Of a DNA stretch of 64,000 nucleotides, positions 29,948 to 40,435 are shown in pieces. Numbering within the stretch: position 1 is the stretch's first letter; each line of letters starts with the position of its first letter. Both the position numbers and the translations under genes were made by a program. The stretch is taken from assembly GCA_025667525.1 (NCBI GenBank), contig CM046878.1:574906868-574970867 (forward strand), in the 5' to 3' direction. Below the pieces are notes generated by a model that saw only the letters and a program-made list of their open reading frames with translations, ran no database searches and was not told the DNA's origin. This DNA is from Glebionis coronaria. Lineage: Eukaryota; Streptophyta; Magnoliopsida; Asterales; Asteraceae.

Positions 29948-30997
29948 AAAAATACGATCTCGCGCCGCACAGGAGCACCCCTCGGTGGCCGAATATTTAT
30001 GATACCATTAATGCCCAGTTACAAAAATCATACAACACCAGCAAGGCCAGTCTGAAGCTAGATTACTGTGTAAAAGACCCCGAGACTGGAGAATACGATG
30101 TGGATCGAATTAGGCGGAACAGACCCGACGAGCACACAACTGAAGAGTGGGAGAAACAAATAGCGTTTTGGACTGACGAAAATAACAAGAAGCGATCCTT
30201 AACAAACAGCCAAAATCGGTCCAAGGCGACACTTATCTCTCGATATGGTTCTCGGTCGATCCCTCGCACTCGACAGCTCATAGTAATTATTATTATTATT
30301 ATTGATTTTACATTATTATTGTTTTTTTATTTTTTTTATTTTATTATTATTATTGTTTTTTATTTTTATTATCTTATTATTATCATTATTGATTTTACAT
30401 ACATATTAATATTTCCGCATTTAATTAGATTGATCTTACTTACGTGTGTATGTACAGCAAAAGGCGTCCGAAACCCAACAGGAGCCTTCAGAGATCAACA
30501 TGTTCTATCGTTTGCATACAAATTCAGATGGTGTATTTATAGATGAGCAGTCTCTCCAGTTGTATGTAAGTATTCTTTTTAAAACACACTTTAATGAATC
30601 ATTGATTAATAATCTAGCAACCCGACTAATATATTTACTATCTTGTGTTATTGTCACCACATAGGATCAGATGAGGGAGCTAGAGGCGACGGGTGAGCAC
30701 ACCACTGCCGAGATCAACAGGATGGTGCGAGGAGGCAAGTTTCGCGGCCACCATCCTGGCGTGGGTATGGTATTGTCGGGATACGCCAGTACTACCTCGA
30801 GCTTTTCATCACCACCCCTTGAGACTCGTCGGGATCGGGATGTTGATTTCATGATGGGCCTGTTGAGAAACGACGGCAGGTATGGCGATCATTTTTTGAG
30901 ATATGAGAGTGCTGGTGCCAGCGGGAGCGGGAGTCGCCCGGGTGATGATGTTGAGGATCGGGAGGGTGGCGAGGATGGTGGCGATGACGCGAGCTAG
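29948..30997 (+). pseudogene. En/Spm Transposase_24-type gene, copy 1 (3' half only)
   Basis: Corresponds to exons 3-5 of the gene at 33352-35499: exon 3 29948-30282, exon 4 30458-30565, exon 5 30665-30997. The product includes RWPNIYDTINAQLQKSYNT, EEWEKQIAFWTDENNKKRS and NSQNRSKATLISRYGSRSIP, the conserved core of the plant Ptta/En/Spm (Transposase_24) domain. Exon 5 encodes REL-EATGEHTTAEINRMVRGG and a Gly/Asp-rich acidic tail ending GGDDAS. Exon 4 and 5 splice sites are intact (GT/AG). Exons 1-2 are absent, the 33-bp satellite stands in their place, and the AG acceptor before exon 3 has lost its G (ATTGC followed by seven A). The coding frame itself is open, unlike copy 2. Confidence 0.8.
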
Positions 30998-31329
30998 TCG
31001 TGTCATATATGTGTTTGTTAGTATGGTACATAGTTTCTTTATGTTCATCTTGACTTGTTTCCCTATTATCCTAAATTAGAACGCTTGTTTCCCTAGTATC
31101 CTTAACTATCCCGACTTATTCCTAGTATCCTTGACTAAATTAGAACGTTATATTATATTTTGGTCCAAGTTTGAACTTATTCCGCGTTTGTGTTGATCTG
31201 TATTCCAAGTTTACTTTATATGTGTCTTTTGGTGAGCAAATACAGGTTTTTGTTACAGGTTTTGGTAGATTTTTTCCGGAAAAATTCTGGAAAAAATTTG
31301 GAAAACGCCTGCTGTGCAGGCAATTTAAA

Positions 31330-32265
31330 AAAAACCCTGTAGACTTTTCCCCAGCGACATGTCGCTGGGGAAACTTTGGTTATTCGTTGACAAGTCAAAC
31401 GCAAAGCGTTGACAAGTCAAATGTATCGAGAGTTTCCACAGCGACATGTCGCTGGGGAAACTTGGGAAATCGTTGACAAGTCAACGACGTCGCGTTGACA
31501 AGTCAAACATAAGGAAATAATCCCCAGCGACATGTCGCTTGGGATACTTTGTAATTAGCTAAAAAGATTTAGTTCAACTTAATTTTTTTATTTAATAAGG
31601 ATTTTCCCCAGCGACATGTCGATGGGGAAAACTTTGCCACCGTGGCAATCTATTCTTCCAGGAAAAGTTTGTGGGGCTCGCAAGTCGCTGGGGATACTTT
31701 TCTCATCGAGCGTACCCCAGCGAATTTCCCCCAGTGACATGTCTAAAATATATAACTATATATAACTTATTATTATTAATAATTTAAAACTAAACTACAT
31801 AAATGTTATATAAAAAAATATACAATTATATAAAACTTATTATTATCAATTATCTAAAAGTAAAATATACAATTATATAAAACGTATTATTATCAATCAT
31901 TTAAATCTAAATTACATAAATATCATATATAAAAAATATACAATTATATAAAACTTATCATCTAAAAGTATATAACATAAATGGTTAAAAAAACTTTTCC
32001 CCAGCGACATATCCCTAGGGTAACATTTGTTTATTAATTTTAGAAATCCCTCAAAAAAATTTCATTAACGCGCTTGTTTCACAAAACGACAAAAATACAA
32101 GGTTCCCCAGCGACATGTCGCTGGGGAAAATTTCGTCAACTTCTAAGGTTTATTATACCAGCTGCGCAAAACGACAAATTCTAAGTTTTCCCCAGCGACA
32201 TGTCGTTGGGGAAAATTTCGTCAAAAAGAAGGAAAGTTTCCCCAACGACATGTCGCTGGGGAAAA
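31330..32265. repeat. Internal cluster of CACTA subterminal palindromes
   Basis: At least eight copies or half-copies of the palindrome (near 31350, 31445, 31530, 31610, 31735, 32005, 32110, 32200, 32245). 31010-31740 is a near copy of 35510-36245, the right end of the element, including GTTGACAAGTCAA repeats. It breaks off within a palindrome at about 31743. 31990-32265 has the spacing of a left end. AT-rich DNA (31745-31990) lies between. This looks like two element ends joined inside one CACTA. Confidence 0.75.
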
Positions 32266-32289
32266 TATTGACCAGATCTTATCCTTAGA

Positions 32290-32930
32290 CGATTTACATA
32301 AACTTCACTTATCTCCATTCTCATTCTCTCAACACAAACCTGCGTACAACCACACCACCAATCATCAATCATCACCACCATTCACACCACCAATTATCAT
32401 TCATCACCACTACCACCGTCATCTCCTCCATCCCCACCACATAACCCACCACGAATCATCACCACCAATCATCACCACCATTCACACCACCACCACAATG
32501 TCTTCACCACCACCACCGTCATCTCCAGCAATCCCCACCACATAACCCACCAAGAATCACCACCAACATCGCCGCCAACACACCACCACCGAACGTCATC
32601 AACACCACCACCACATCACCCTCTTTTCTCTCTAATTGATAATTCTATTAACAAGTTTGTGGTGGTGGATTTACTTTTTCTGTTAATTAAAGGTATATTT
32701 TTCTTAATTGAGTTATTTATAATAATTAAAATTCGTTTTTATATAATTTAAATTAATTTTTATATAATTTCAGCGGGGTAGGCAGCGTAGGTAGCAGTAG
32801 TAGTAGGCAGCGTAGGTAGAGGTAGGCAGCGTAGGAAGCGGTAGGCGGCAGTAGGCAGCGTAGGTAGCGGTAGACGGCGCCAGGCAGCGGTAGGCAACTA
32901 TAGCAACGACAAGTAGCGGGAAGGTATATT
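32290..32930 (+). other. CCACCA-rich tract and GGCAGCGTAGGTAG repeats upstream of transposase copy 2
   Basis: 32330-32625 is rich in CACCAC/ATCATCACCACC on the plus strand. 32770-32905 repeats GGCAGCGTAGGTAG with variations. Neither codes for a convincing protein. Together with 32640-32770 (AT-rich) they may be the promoter and leader of the transposase gene that starts at 33352. One more subterminal palindrome lies at about 32955. Confidence 0.5.
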
Positions 32931-33064
32931 TTTTATAAAAAAAATTTGTTTGGTTTCCCCAGCGACATGTCGTTGGGGATTTAAAAATGTTATTTTCTTG
33001 TATTAAATTTAAATCCAAACACTCCTTATATATGATGCCTAACCGAAGAGAACACTTTATTTTG

Positions 33065-33318
33065 ATACAAGCTGTTTTCCAACAGCTTATTCGTATAAGC
33101 TTATCAGAACAGCTTTTTCTGATAAGCTTATCAGAATAAGCTGTTTTCAAACAGCTTATTCCGCTAAGCTTATCGGGATAAGTTGCTTCAAACAGCTTAT
33201 CCTGATAAGCTTATCAGGATAAGCTGTCTGAAAACAGTTTATTCGGATAAGCTTATCAGAATAAGCTGTTTGAAAATAATTTATCCCGATAAGCTTAGCG
33301 GAATAAGCTGTTTATAGA
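33065..33318. repeat. Array of ATAAGCTTAT-centred palindromes
   Basis: Five tandem units of about 50 bp, each a near-perfect palindrome with core ATAAGCTTAT and arms AACAGCTTAT / ATAAGCTGTT. The fourth (33193-33226) is a perfect 34-bp palindrome. The array ends about 35 bp before the start codon of the transposase gene, a position suited to transcriptional control or autoregulation. It is distinct from the ACATGT-centred subterminal palindrome. Confidence 0.85.
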
Positions 33319-33351
33319 TGCTGATGTTATGCTAATTGTACCTATATACAG

Positions 33352-35499
33352 ATGACTGATGTTGCACGGGGACACGACGGGGCCGGTGGTGGCGAGGATC
33401 CTTCACGTCCACGTCCTCCATCATTCGGTTGCGAGGGTTGCTTCGACAACCGGGGTAAGAATTTCAGGATTATTGTAATACAAATTTGATACACATATTG
33501 AACTTGTTTGTCTTAACTTTTATGACTTTATCACTCACTTGATTTTGCAGGAAAAGGAAAGAAAAAGCCCAATTTGGGCGGGAGGAGAGCCGGCAGGCAG
33601 AATACCCGGGACAAGACCTGCTGCCTGAAATTACTAGATGCGGTGGCCGCGAATCACAACCGGCCGGTCGAGATCGACTTTGTAGCCGCTAGAGATAACC
33701 TTGTTACACCTGTCGGCCCCTACGTAGATCATTGGGGAAACTTATTCGGGTGTGTCGCTAGGGAAATATCTTTGTATCACCCTTCGTGGAGCAAGGTCCC
33801 CGAAGGGCACAAGGCGGCGGCCAGGACAGCTATTGGGGTAAGTTATCATTTTATATTTATTTAATTATCGTGTTCATTTATTTAATTGTATATATTTATT
33901 TAAATTTGTTTTTTTATTTATATCATATAAATAAATAAACAAATTTAAATAAATATATAAATTATATTGCTAACTCTGTTTTTAATGTGTTGTATTGTGT
34001 ATATTTATTTAAATTTGTTTATTTATTTATATCATATAAATAAAAATAAACAAATTTAAATAAATATATAAATTATATTTCTAACTCTGTTTTCAATGTG
34101 TTGTATTGTGTATATTTGTTTAAATTCATTTATTTATTTATATCATATAAATAAATAAACAAATTTAAATAAATATATAAATTAAATTTTTAACTCTATT
34201 TTCAATGTGTTGTATTGTGTATATTTATTTAAAATCGTTTATTTATTTATATTATATAAATAAATAAACAAATTTGAATAAATATATAAATTATATTTCT
34301 AACTCTGTTTTCAATGTGTTGTATTGTGTATATTTATTTAAATTCGTTTATTTATTTATATCATATAAATAAATAAACAAATTTAAATAAATATATAAAT
34401 TATAATTTTAACTCTGTTTTCAATGTGTTGTATTTGATTGCAGAAAAAATACGATCTCGCGCCGCACAGGAGCACCCCTCGGTGGCCGAATATTTATGAT
34501 ACCATTAATGCCCAGTTACAAAAATCATACAACACCAGCAAGGCCAGTCTGAAGCGAGATTACTGTGTAAAAGACCCCGAGACTGGAGAATACGATGTGA
34601 ATTGAATTAGGCGGAACAGACCCGACGAGCACACAGCTGAAGAGTGGGAGAACCAGATAGCGTTTTGGACTGATGAAAATAACAAGAAGCGATCCTTAAC
34701 AAACAGTCAAAATCGGTCCAAGGCAACACTTATCTCCCGACATGGTTCTCGGTCGATCCCTCGCACTCGACAGCTCATGGTAATTATTATTATTATTATT
34801 ATTATCGATTTTACATTATTATTGTTTTTTTTATTTTTTTATTTTATTATTATTATTGTTTTTTATTTTTATTATTTTATTATTATCATTATTGATTTAC
34901 ATACATATTATTATTGCCGCATTTAATTAGATTGATCTTACTTACATGTGTATGTACAACAAAAGGCGTCCGAAACCCAACAGGAGCCTTCAGAGATCGA
35001 CATGTTCTATCGTTTCCATACAAATTCAGATGGTGTATTTATAGATGAGCAGTCTCTCCAGTTGTATGTAAGTATTCTTTTCAAAACACACTTTAATGAA
35101 TTATTGATTAATAATCTAGCAACCTGACTAATATATTTACTATCTTGTGTTATTGGCACCACACAGGATCAGATGAGGGAGCTAGAGGCGACGGGTGAGC
35201 ACACCACTACCGAGATCAACAGGATGGTGCGAGGAGGCAAGTTTCGCGGCCACTATCCTGGCTTGGGTATCGTATTGCCGGGATACGCCAGTACTACCTC
35301 GAGCTTTTCGTCACCACCCCCTGAGACTCGTCGGGATCAGGTTGTTGATTTCATGATGGGCCTGCTGAGAAAGGACGGCAGGTATGGCGATCATTTTTCG
35401 AGATATGAGAGTGCTGGTGCCAGCGGGAGCGGGAGTCGCCCGGGTGATGATGCTGAGGATCGGGAGGGTGGCGAGGATGGTGGTGATGACGCGAGCTAG
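33352..35499 (+). pseudogene. En/Spm Transposase_24-type gene, copy 2 (five exons, damaged)
   Basis: Exon 1 33352-33454 (MTDVARGHDGAGGGEDPSRP), exon 2 33551-33837 (GRRAGRQNTRDKTC ... REISLYHPSWSKVPEGHK), exon 3 34444-34779, exon 4 34960-35067, exon 5 35167-35499. Introns begin GT; acceptors of exons 2, 3 and 5 end AG. The phases join correctly (1, 0, 0, 0). Exons 2-3 form the Transposase_24 domain of plant Ptta/En/Spm elements, thought to be the DNA-binding TNPA-like partner rather than the catalytic subunit. Damage: an in-frame TGA at 34603-34605 in exon 3 (copy 1 has CGA) and the exon 4 acceptor AG changed to AA (34958-34959). The C-terminus is Gly/Ser/Asp-rich. The exon model is mine from splice motifs and frame continuity. 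Confidence 0.78.
33880..34440. repeat. Tandem AT-rich palindromic units in intron 2
   Basis: Five units of about 110 bp. Each has AACTCTGTTTTCAATGTG, TTGTATTGTGTATATTT and then a long inverted repeat of the type AAATTCGTTTATTTATTTAT with its complement around ATCATAT. The array fills the intron between exons 2 and 3. Copy 1 retains about 1.5 units. Confidence 0.85.
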
Positions 35500-35829
35500 T
35501 CGTGTCATATATGTGTTTGTTAGTATGGTACATAGTTTCTTTATGTTCATCTTGACTTGCTTCCCTATTATCCTAAATTAGAACGCTTGTTTCCCTAGTA
35601 TCCTTAACTATCCCGACTTATTCCTAGTATCCTTGACTAAATTAGAACGTTATATTATATTTTGGTGCAAGTTTGAACTTATTCCGCGTTTGTGTTGATT
35701 TGTATTCCAAGTTTACTTTATATGTGTCTTTTGGTGAGCAAATACAGGTTTTTGTTACAGGTTTTGGTAGATTTTTTTCGGAAAAAATATGAAAAACGCA
35801 TGCTGTGCAGGCAATTTAAAAAAAAACTG

Positions 35830-36300
35830 CACACTTTTTCCCAACGACATGTCGCTGGGGAAACTTTGGTTATTCGTTGACAAGTCAAACGCAAAAGCGT
35901 TGACAAGTCAAATGTATCGAGAGTTTCCCCAGCGACATGTCGCTGGGGAAACTTGGGAAATCGTTGACAAGTCAACGACGTCGCGTTGACAAGTCAAACA
36001 TAAGGAAATAATCCCCAGTGACATGTCGCTAGGGATACTTTGTAATTAGCTAAAAAGATTAAGTTCAACTTAATTTTTTTTATTTAATAAGGATTTTCCC
36101 CAGCGACATGTCGCTGGGGAAAGTTTTGCCACCTTGGCAATCTATTCTTCCAGGAAAAGTCTGTGGGGCCCGCAAGTCGCTGGGGTAAGTCGTTGGGGAT
36201 ACTTTTCTCATCGAGCGTACCCCAACGAATTTCCCCCAGTGACATGTCGCTGGGGAAACGTATCCCCATCAACATGTCGCTGGGGAAACGCCAAAAATAT
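35830..36300. repeat. CACTA right subterminal repeats
   Basis: Seven copies or half-copies of the ACATGT-centred palindrome (near 35850, 35940, 36025, 36105, 36185, 36240, 36270). Two full copies (35929-35950 and 36099-36120) keep the perfect 22-bp form; others carry 1-3 changes. GTTGACAAGTCAA repeats are interspersed. Confidence 0.82.
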
Positions 36301-36955
36301 CGTTGGGGTAGGGCTCGAATGTTGTAGTGTTATAAACATGCAATTATGAATCTTATAAGATCTTGAACTTTTTTTGTTATTTTTGTTTTGATGAAAAACT
36401 TTTAAAGGAAATCTTGAACTTGTTTTTGAAAAATACGCCACAGTGAAGGTCGAGATTGGAAGCCAAAAGTGGTTTTTTGTTGTAATGGGTAGTGTGTGGT
36501 GGTGGTTTTGAATATCTGTGTTAGTTCAAGCGAGTTTCTAGGAGGTGATGATGGGTGTTGTGGCGAGTAGCTATAAAAATTAGGATTGAAGAAATAATTT
36601 TGGTGATACCCGAATCGCATATCTTTGTTACATATGTATGTTTTTTTTGTGACGGGTTATTGCAGATTGTATGGATTAATTTACATGAGGTTGTGTGGTA
36701 ATGTATTCATAATTAACATGAATTAAAAAATAAAGTACTGAAAGAAGAGAGAAGATGAAAGCAGAAAGAAAAATATAACATAAAGGGTATTCTAGTCATC
36801 TAAAAGGTTAATACAGTCAATTTACGATAATATTGGTAAAAACGGAACAAATTTGAGAGTTTATTGGTAAAGCTTAGCGATTAAATTATAAGTGTGTAAA
36901 GTCGGTACATTTGAATAAGTACGTTGGTATTGTATAACTTTTACCCAACTTATAA

Positions 36956-37228
36956 TTCTCAAAGTCAGTACAGAAGCAAATATTATATTATCTGTTATGA
37001 TAAAGGAAAGTAAAATATATACAAACTACATATAAATAGTTAATATAAGTGATAAATACATGTTTATAACGAGTTTTCGGTATTTTTGCCAAAAATTGCA
37101 AGTTTTTGGCAAGTTTGACCTCCCTTGACCATCGTTGACCATAGTTGACCACTATTAATCGCCATTTCATTAATCGGCAAGGTAGAGGGCCTTGTAGTGA
37201 TAAACCGGCGATTAATCGGCCTTGTACA
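36956..37228. other. Spacer
   Basis: Non-coding. 37090-37215 has GTTGACCA repeats and two copies of ATTAATCGGC, possibly a MITE fragment. Confidence 0.35.
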
Positions 37229-39220
37229 CCTTGTTTTGCAACATTGGAATTATCCATCTGGGAGAACAAAGATGATATTGACCAAGTCGATATATACGAT
37301 CTATACAACCAGAACTTCAGTTCTAATTTTGGTAGACAAGTTAGTGTTGGTAGCACATCTATTAGTTTTGGCAGTGCTTTAATTAATGTTTCTAGATTAA
37401 GTAATGATACAAATGATGCATTCTTGTCGAAACATAAAAATGTAACTGAGATGGTTTTTTGGGATCTTCAACAGCTTGATGATGATGATCTGGAAGAGTT
37501 AGAGATCAAGAATCATTAGCTTTTCTAAGCATGAGAGGTAACAGATTTCTCAAGAAAATAGGGAAGCAAATCACTCTTAATGTTGGTGATAAGATAGGTT
37601 TTGAAAAATCAAAGGTGGAATGCTACAACTGTCATAAGAAAGGACATTTTTCAATAGAATGTAAGAGTGCAAGCAGAAAGTCACAAGAAGAAAAGATGAC
37701 TATTAAAGAAATTCCTTCAAAGGATTTGATGGCAATTAATGGGACTGATGCTGACTGGAATTCATGGAGAATGAAGAAGATGCTGGAAACATGGCTTTGA
37801 TGGCAATCAGGCGCTGAGGTAATTCTTAATAAACATTGTACTATTGCTTGTAAAAAAATATGATGAATTAAAAAAAAAATCTGATGGAATCACCAAAAAT
37901 TATAACTACTTTGAGTCTAAAATATTAAGTTATAAAAGGGAGTTGGTAGATTAGAAGAACAAATAGGATGTTATAAGGAACAAGAACTAGCCTTTATAGA
38001 TTTTATTATTCTTCTAAATTGAGAAATAGGTGCTCAAACTCGGGAAATTACTGATCTTAAGTCTAAAATAGAGGCTACTGACATTGCGAAGCTTGAAAAT
38101 GAATTAAAATTAAAAATTTTGAAAATGCTACAAAGAATCTAGAAAATATGATTGATAGTCAGGTTCTAAAAAATACAAGTAGGGTTTAGGGTATAATGGT
38201 GACAACCATTCCGTTGAACCTACACTTATTTATTTTCTTCCTTTACAAGATTTGGCATCTACTGGATTTCCAAAATTCCAACATTACAAGGAACCTGAGT
38301 ATGAGCCAATTAAGATAGAAGAGGTAAAAAAAAGGATGACAATGTCATCTCTGTCACTACTAGTGTAGAAACTGCACAAGATACACCTGTTTGCAGCACT
38401 AGTACTAAAAATGTACTTCTAAACTAGATAGCTCTGATACTTCTATTTCTCCAACCACTGAAATTAAATTGAAAGGTTTTGGTTGAAAGTCCTAGAAAGT
38501 TGAACCCAAATACACCTAAGTATAAACCTGTTAAGCATACTGAGATGTATAGATGTAAAAACCTAGAGGGAATAAGAGAAATTAGAATAATCTGAAGTAT
38601 CAATAACTAGGTGAAGGGTTTATCATGTATAAGAAAACTTGCTACTTATGTGGAAGTGTTGATCATCTGAAAGCTAACTGTATATTCAACAGTAAAAACA
38701 GGACAAGGTGTAATCATGGTATTAATACAAAATCTTGTAGACCAAAACCAGTTAAAGTTGGTAAGCCCTCTGTCACTTCCAACTCAAAACCACAATTTAG
38801 CATTGCAAAACCAAAACCATTTAGAGCACGAACAAATAATAGAGAAGTATTTCAGAGAAAACCAGTCTCAAATTTTCAAAAACCTAATCAAATAATTAAT
38901 ACTGGTAGGACAAACCTTAATGTTGATAGACCAAACTTTAATTGTGGTAACTCATGGTTTAATTATGGTAACTCATGGTTTAACTCGTGGTTTAATTATT
39001 TTTTTTCATATGTCAAATTGGTCAAATGGTTTTAGGCCAAATTCAAGAGTTATTAACAAAACCAGGGAATGAGGAAATAGGCTCAACTATTTTAAGCCCT
39101 CAGCATGTTGGGTTTGCAAATCTGAAAAATCTAATGGTGCGTCAATTATTTTTCAAAGACTAAATTGATGCACGAGGCAAATCCAAGTCTGTTATGGCTT
39201 GGGTCCCTAAAAGAAACTAA
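37229..39220 (+). pseudogene. Copia gag remnant (plus-strand arm)
   Basis: Frames in sequence carry the marks of an Asteraceae-type Copia gag: LDDDDLEELEIK (37478-37513), then NRFLKKIGKQ and a zinc knuckle CYNCHKKGHFSIEC (37621-37662), a Lys-rich middle with many stops (37800-38600), a second Cys motif MYKKTCYLCGSVDHLKANC (38625-38681), an Asn-rich tract (repeated NSWFNYG), and the end of gag AWVPKRN followed by a stop (39218-39220). Protease, integrase and RT are absent. At 39462-39471 AAAAGGAGGG followed by TGTAGATGTTGG looks like a polypurine tract and LTR start, so pol was probably removed by internal deletion. Confidence 0.75.
38100..39000 (+). repeat. Large inverted repeat, left arm
   Basis: Pairs with 39535-40435 in opposite orientation over about 900 bp, with roughly 90% identity by eye and small indels. 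The spacer is about 530 bp. Confidence 0.82.
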
Positions 39221-39486
39221 TTTTGTTTCTTAATTTGTGCAGGGTATTTCACTACATAAGCTTAAAGATAGAGGATACTTTGATATAGTACTCTAGGCAC
39301 ATGATGGGGAACTTGGAGTTTTAATGCACCAGACCCAGTAGTTGGAATGGTGAGATTTACAATAGTCCAAACGGTAGCTGTTCACAATAGGCAGAGTCAC
39401 TTTGTAACATTGTGACCATTATTGATTGGGTACCATCGTTGTTTGATTCTACATCTGTTCTAAAAGGAGGGTGTAGATGTTGGTGT

Positions 39487-40435
39487 TCATTGTAAGGCCC
39501 ATTCATGAGTCACTATTGTAGGAACGAAGTCAATGTTACGAGCCACACTTGTATTACCATAATTAAACCATGAATTACCATAATTAAAGTTTGGTCTAGC
39601 AGCATTAAGGTTTGTCTTACTAGTATTAATTATTTGAAAATTTGAGACTGGTTTTCTCTGAAATACTTCTCTATTATTTGTTTGTGCTCTAAATGGTTTT
39701 GGTTTTGTACTGTTAAATAGTGGTTTTGAGTTAGAAGTGACAGAGGGCTTACCAGCTTTAACTGGTTTTGGTCTACAAGATTTTGTATTACTACAATGAT
39801 TACACCTTGACCTGTTTTTACTGTTAAATCTATAGTTAGCTTTCAGATGATTAACACTTCCACATAAGTTGCAAGTTTTCTTATACATGATAAACCCTTC
39901 ACCTAGTTGTTGATACTTTAGATTATTCCAATTTCTCTTATTCCCTCTAGGTTTTTACATCTATATATCTCAGTATACTTAACAGGTTTATACTTAGGTG
40001 CATTTGGGTTCAACTTTCTAGGACTTCCTACCAAAACCTTTAAATTTAATTTTCAATGGTTGGAGAAATAGAAGTATCAGAGCTATCTAATTTAGAATTA
40101 CATTTTTTAGTACTAGTGCTGCAAACAGGTGTATCTTGTGTAGTTTCTACACTAGTAGTGATAGAGATGAATTTGTCATCCTTTTTTTTACCTCTTCTAT
40201 CTTAATTGGCTCTTACTCAGGTTCCTTGTAATGTTGGAATTCGAGAATTCCAGTAGATGCCAAATCTTGTAAAGGATGAAAATAAATAAGTGGAGGTTCA
40301 ACAACATGGTAGTCACTATTATACCCTAAACCCTACTTGTAGTTTTCAGAACCTGACTACGAATCATCTTTTCTAGATTCTTTGTAGCATTTTCAAAACA
40401 TTTGAATATTAATTCATTTTCAAGTTTAGCAAATT
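39487..40435 (-). pseudogene. Copia gag remnant, inverted copy (right arm)
   Basis: On the minus strand encodes MYKKTCNLCGSVNHLKAN, then KPVKAGKPSVTSNSKP and the NSWFNYG tract, the same protein segment as 38625-38990. It continues past it as SVARNIDFVPTIVTHEW. Upstream of the Met, the non-coding match to the left arm extends to about 40435, where the Gypsy LTR fragment begins abruptly. Transcription across both arms would give a long hairpin RNA. Confidence 0.8.

Larger units (their letters stand above)
26970..36329 (+). mobile_element. CACTA (En/Spm) transposon, 9,360 bp
   Basis: Begins CACTACAACA and ends with its inverse (TGTTGTAGTG), with further inverted matching (CAGCCCTTCCCCA against GAGCCCTACCCCA on the minus strand). 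TTA duplications lie at 26967-26969 and 36330-36332; CACTA elements make 3-bp duplications. Both ends carry arrays of a palindromic subterminal repeat, as En/Spm elements do. Inside is a Transposase_24-type gene in two copies, but I find no TNP2/TNPD-type catalytic transposase, so this copy is non-autonomous. It lies within the Mutator-like element. Confidence 0.92.
25916..36946. mobile_element. Mutator-like element (MULE), disrupted by nested CACTA and MITE
   Basis: Perfect 9-bp duplications AACTTATAA flank it (25907-25915 and 36947-36955). Both ends start GGGTAAAAGTTATA reading inwards. The inverted repeats are about 150 bp once the inserted MITE is removed (left 25916-25980 plus 26420-26500; right 36946 back to about 36800), with shared pieces AATGTACCGACTTTA and TCAAATTTGTTC. 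The empty form of the MITE site is preserved in the right arm (TAATTTAATCGC). Without the 9.36-kb CACTA and the MITE the element is only about 1.2 kb and shows no MuDR transposase, so it is non-autonomous. The remaining interior (26500-26966 and 36333-36800) contains no gene I recognise. Confidence 0.85.

Noticed and set aside
30809..31048. Minus-strand frames opposite exon 5 (and at 35311-35550)
   Set aside because: Shadows of the GC-rich transposase exon; the plus frame is supported by splice sites and the duplicate.
32770..33150. 126-codon minus-strand frame
   Set aside because: Its repeats come from GGCAGCGTAGGTAG units and palindromes; no independent support.
26990..36300. CRISPR-like array (regularly spaced palindromes)
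   Set aside because: Spacing is irregular, repeats lie at transposon ends, and the context is a plant CACTA element.
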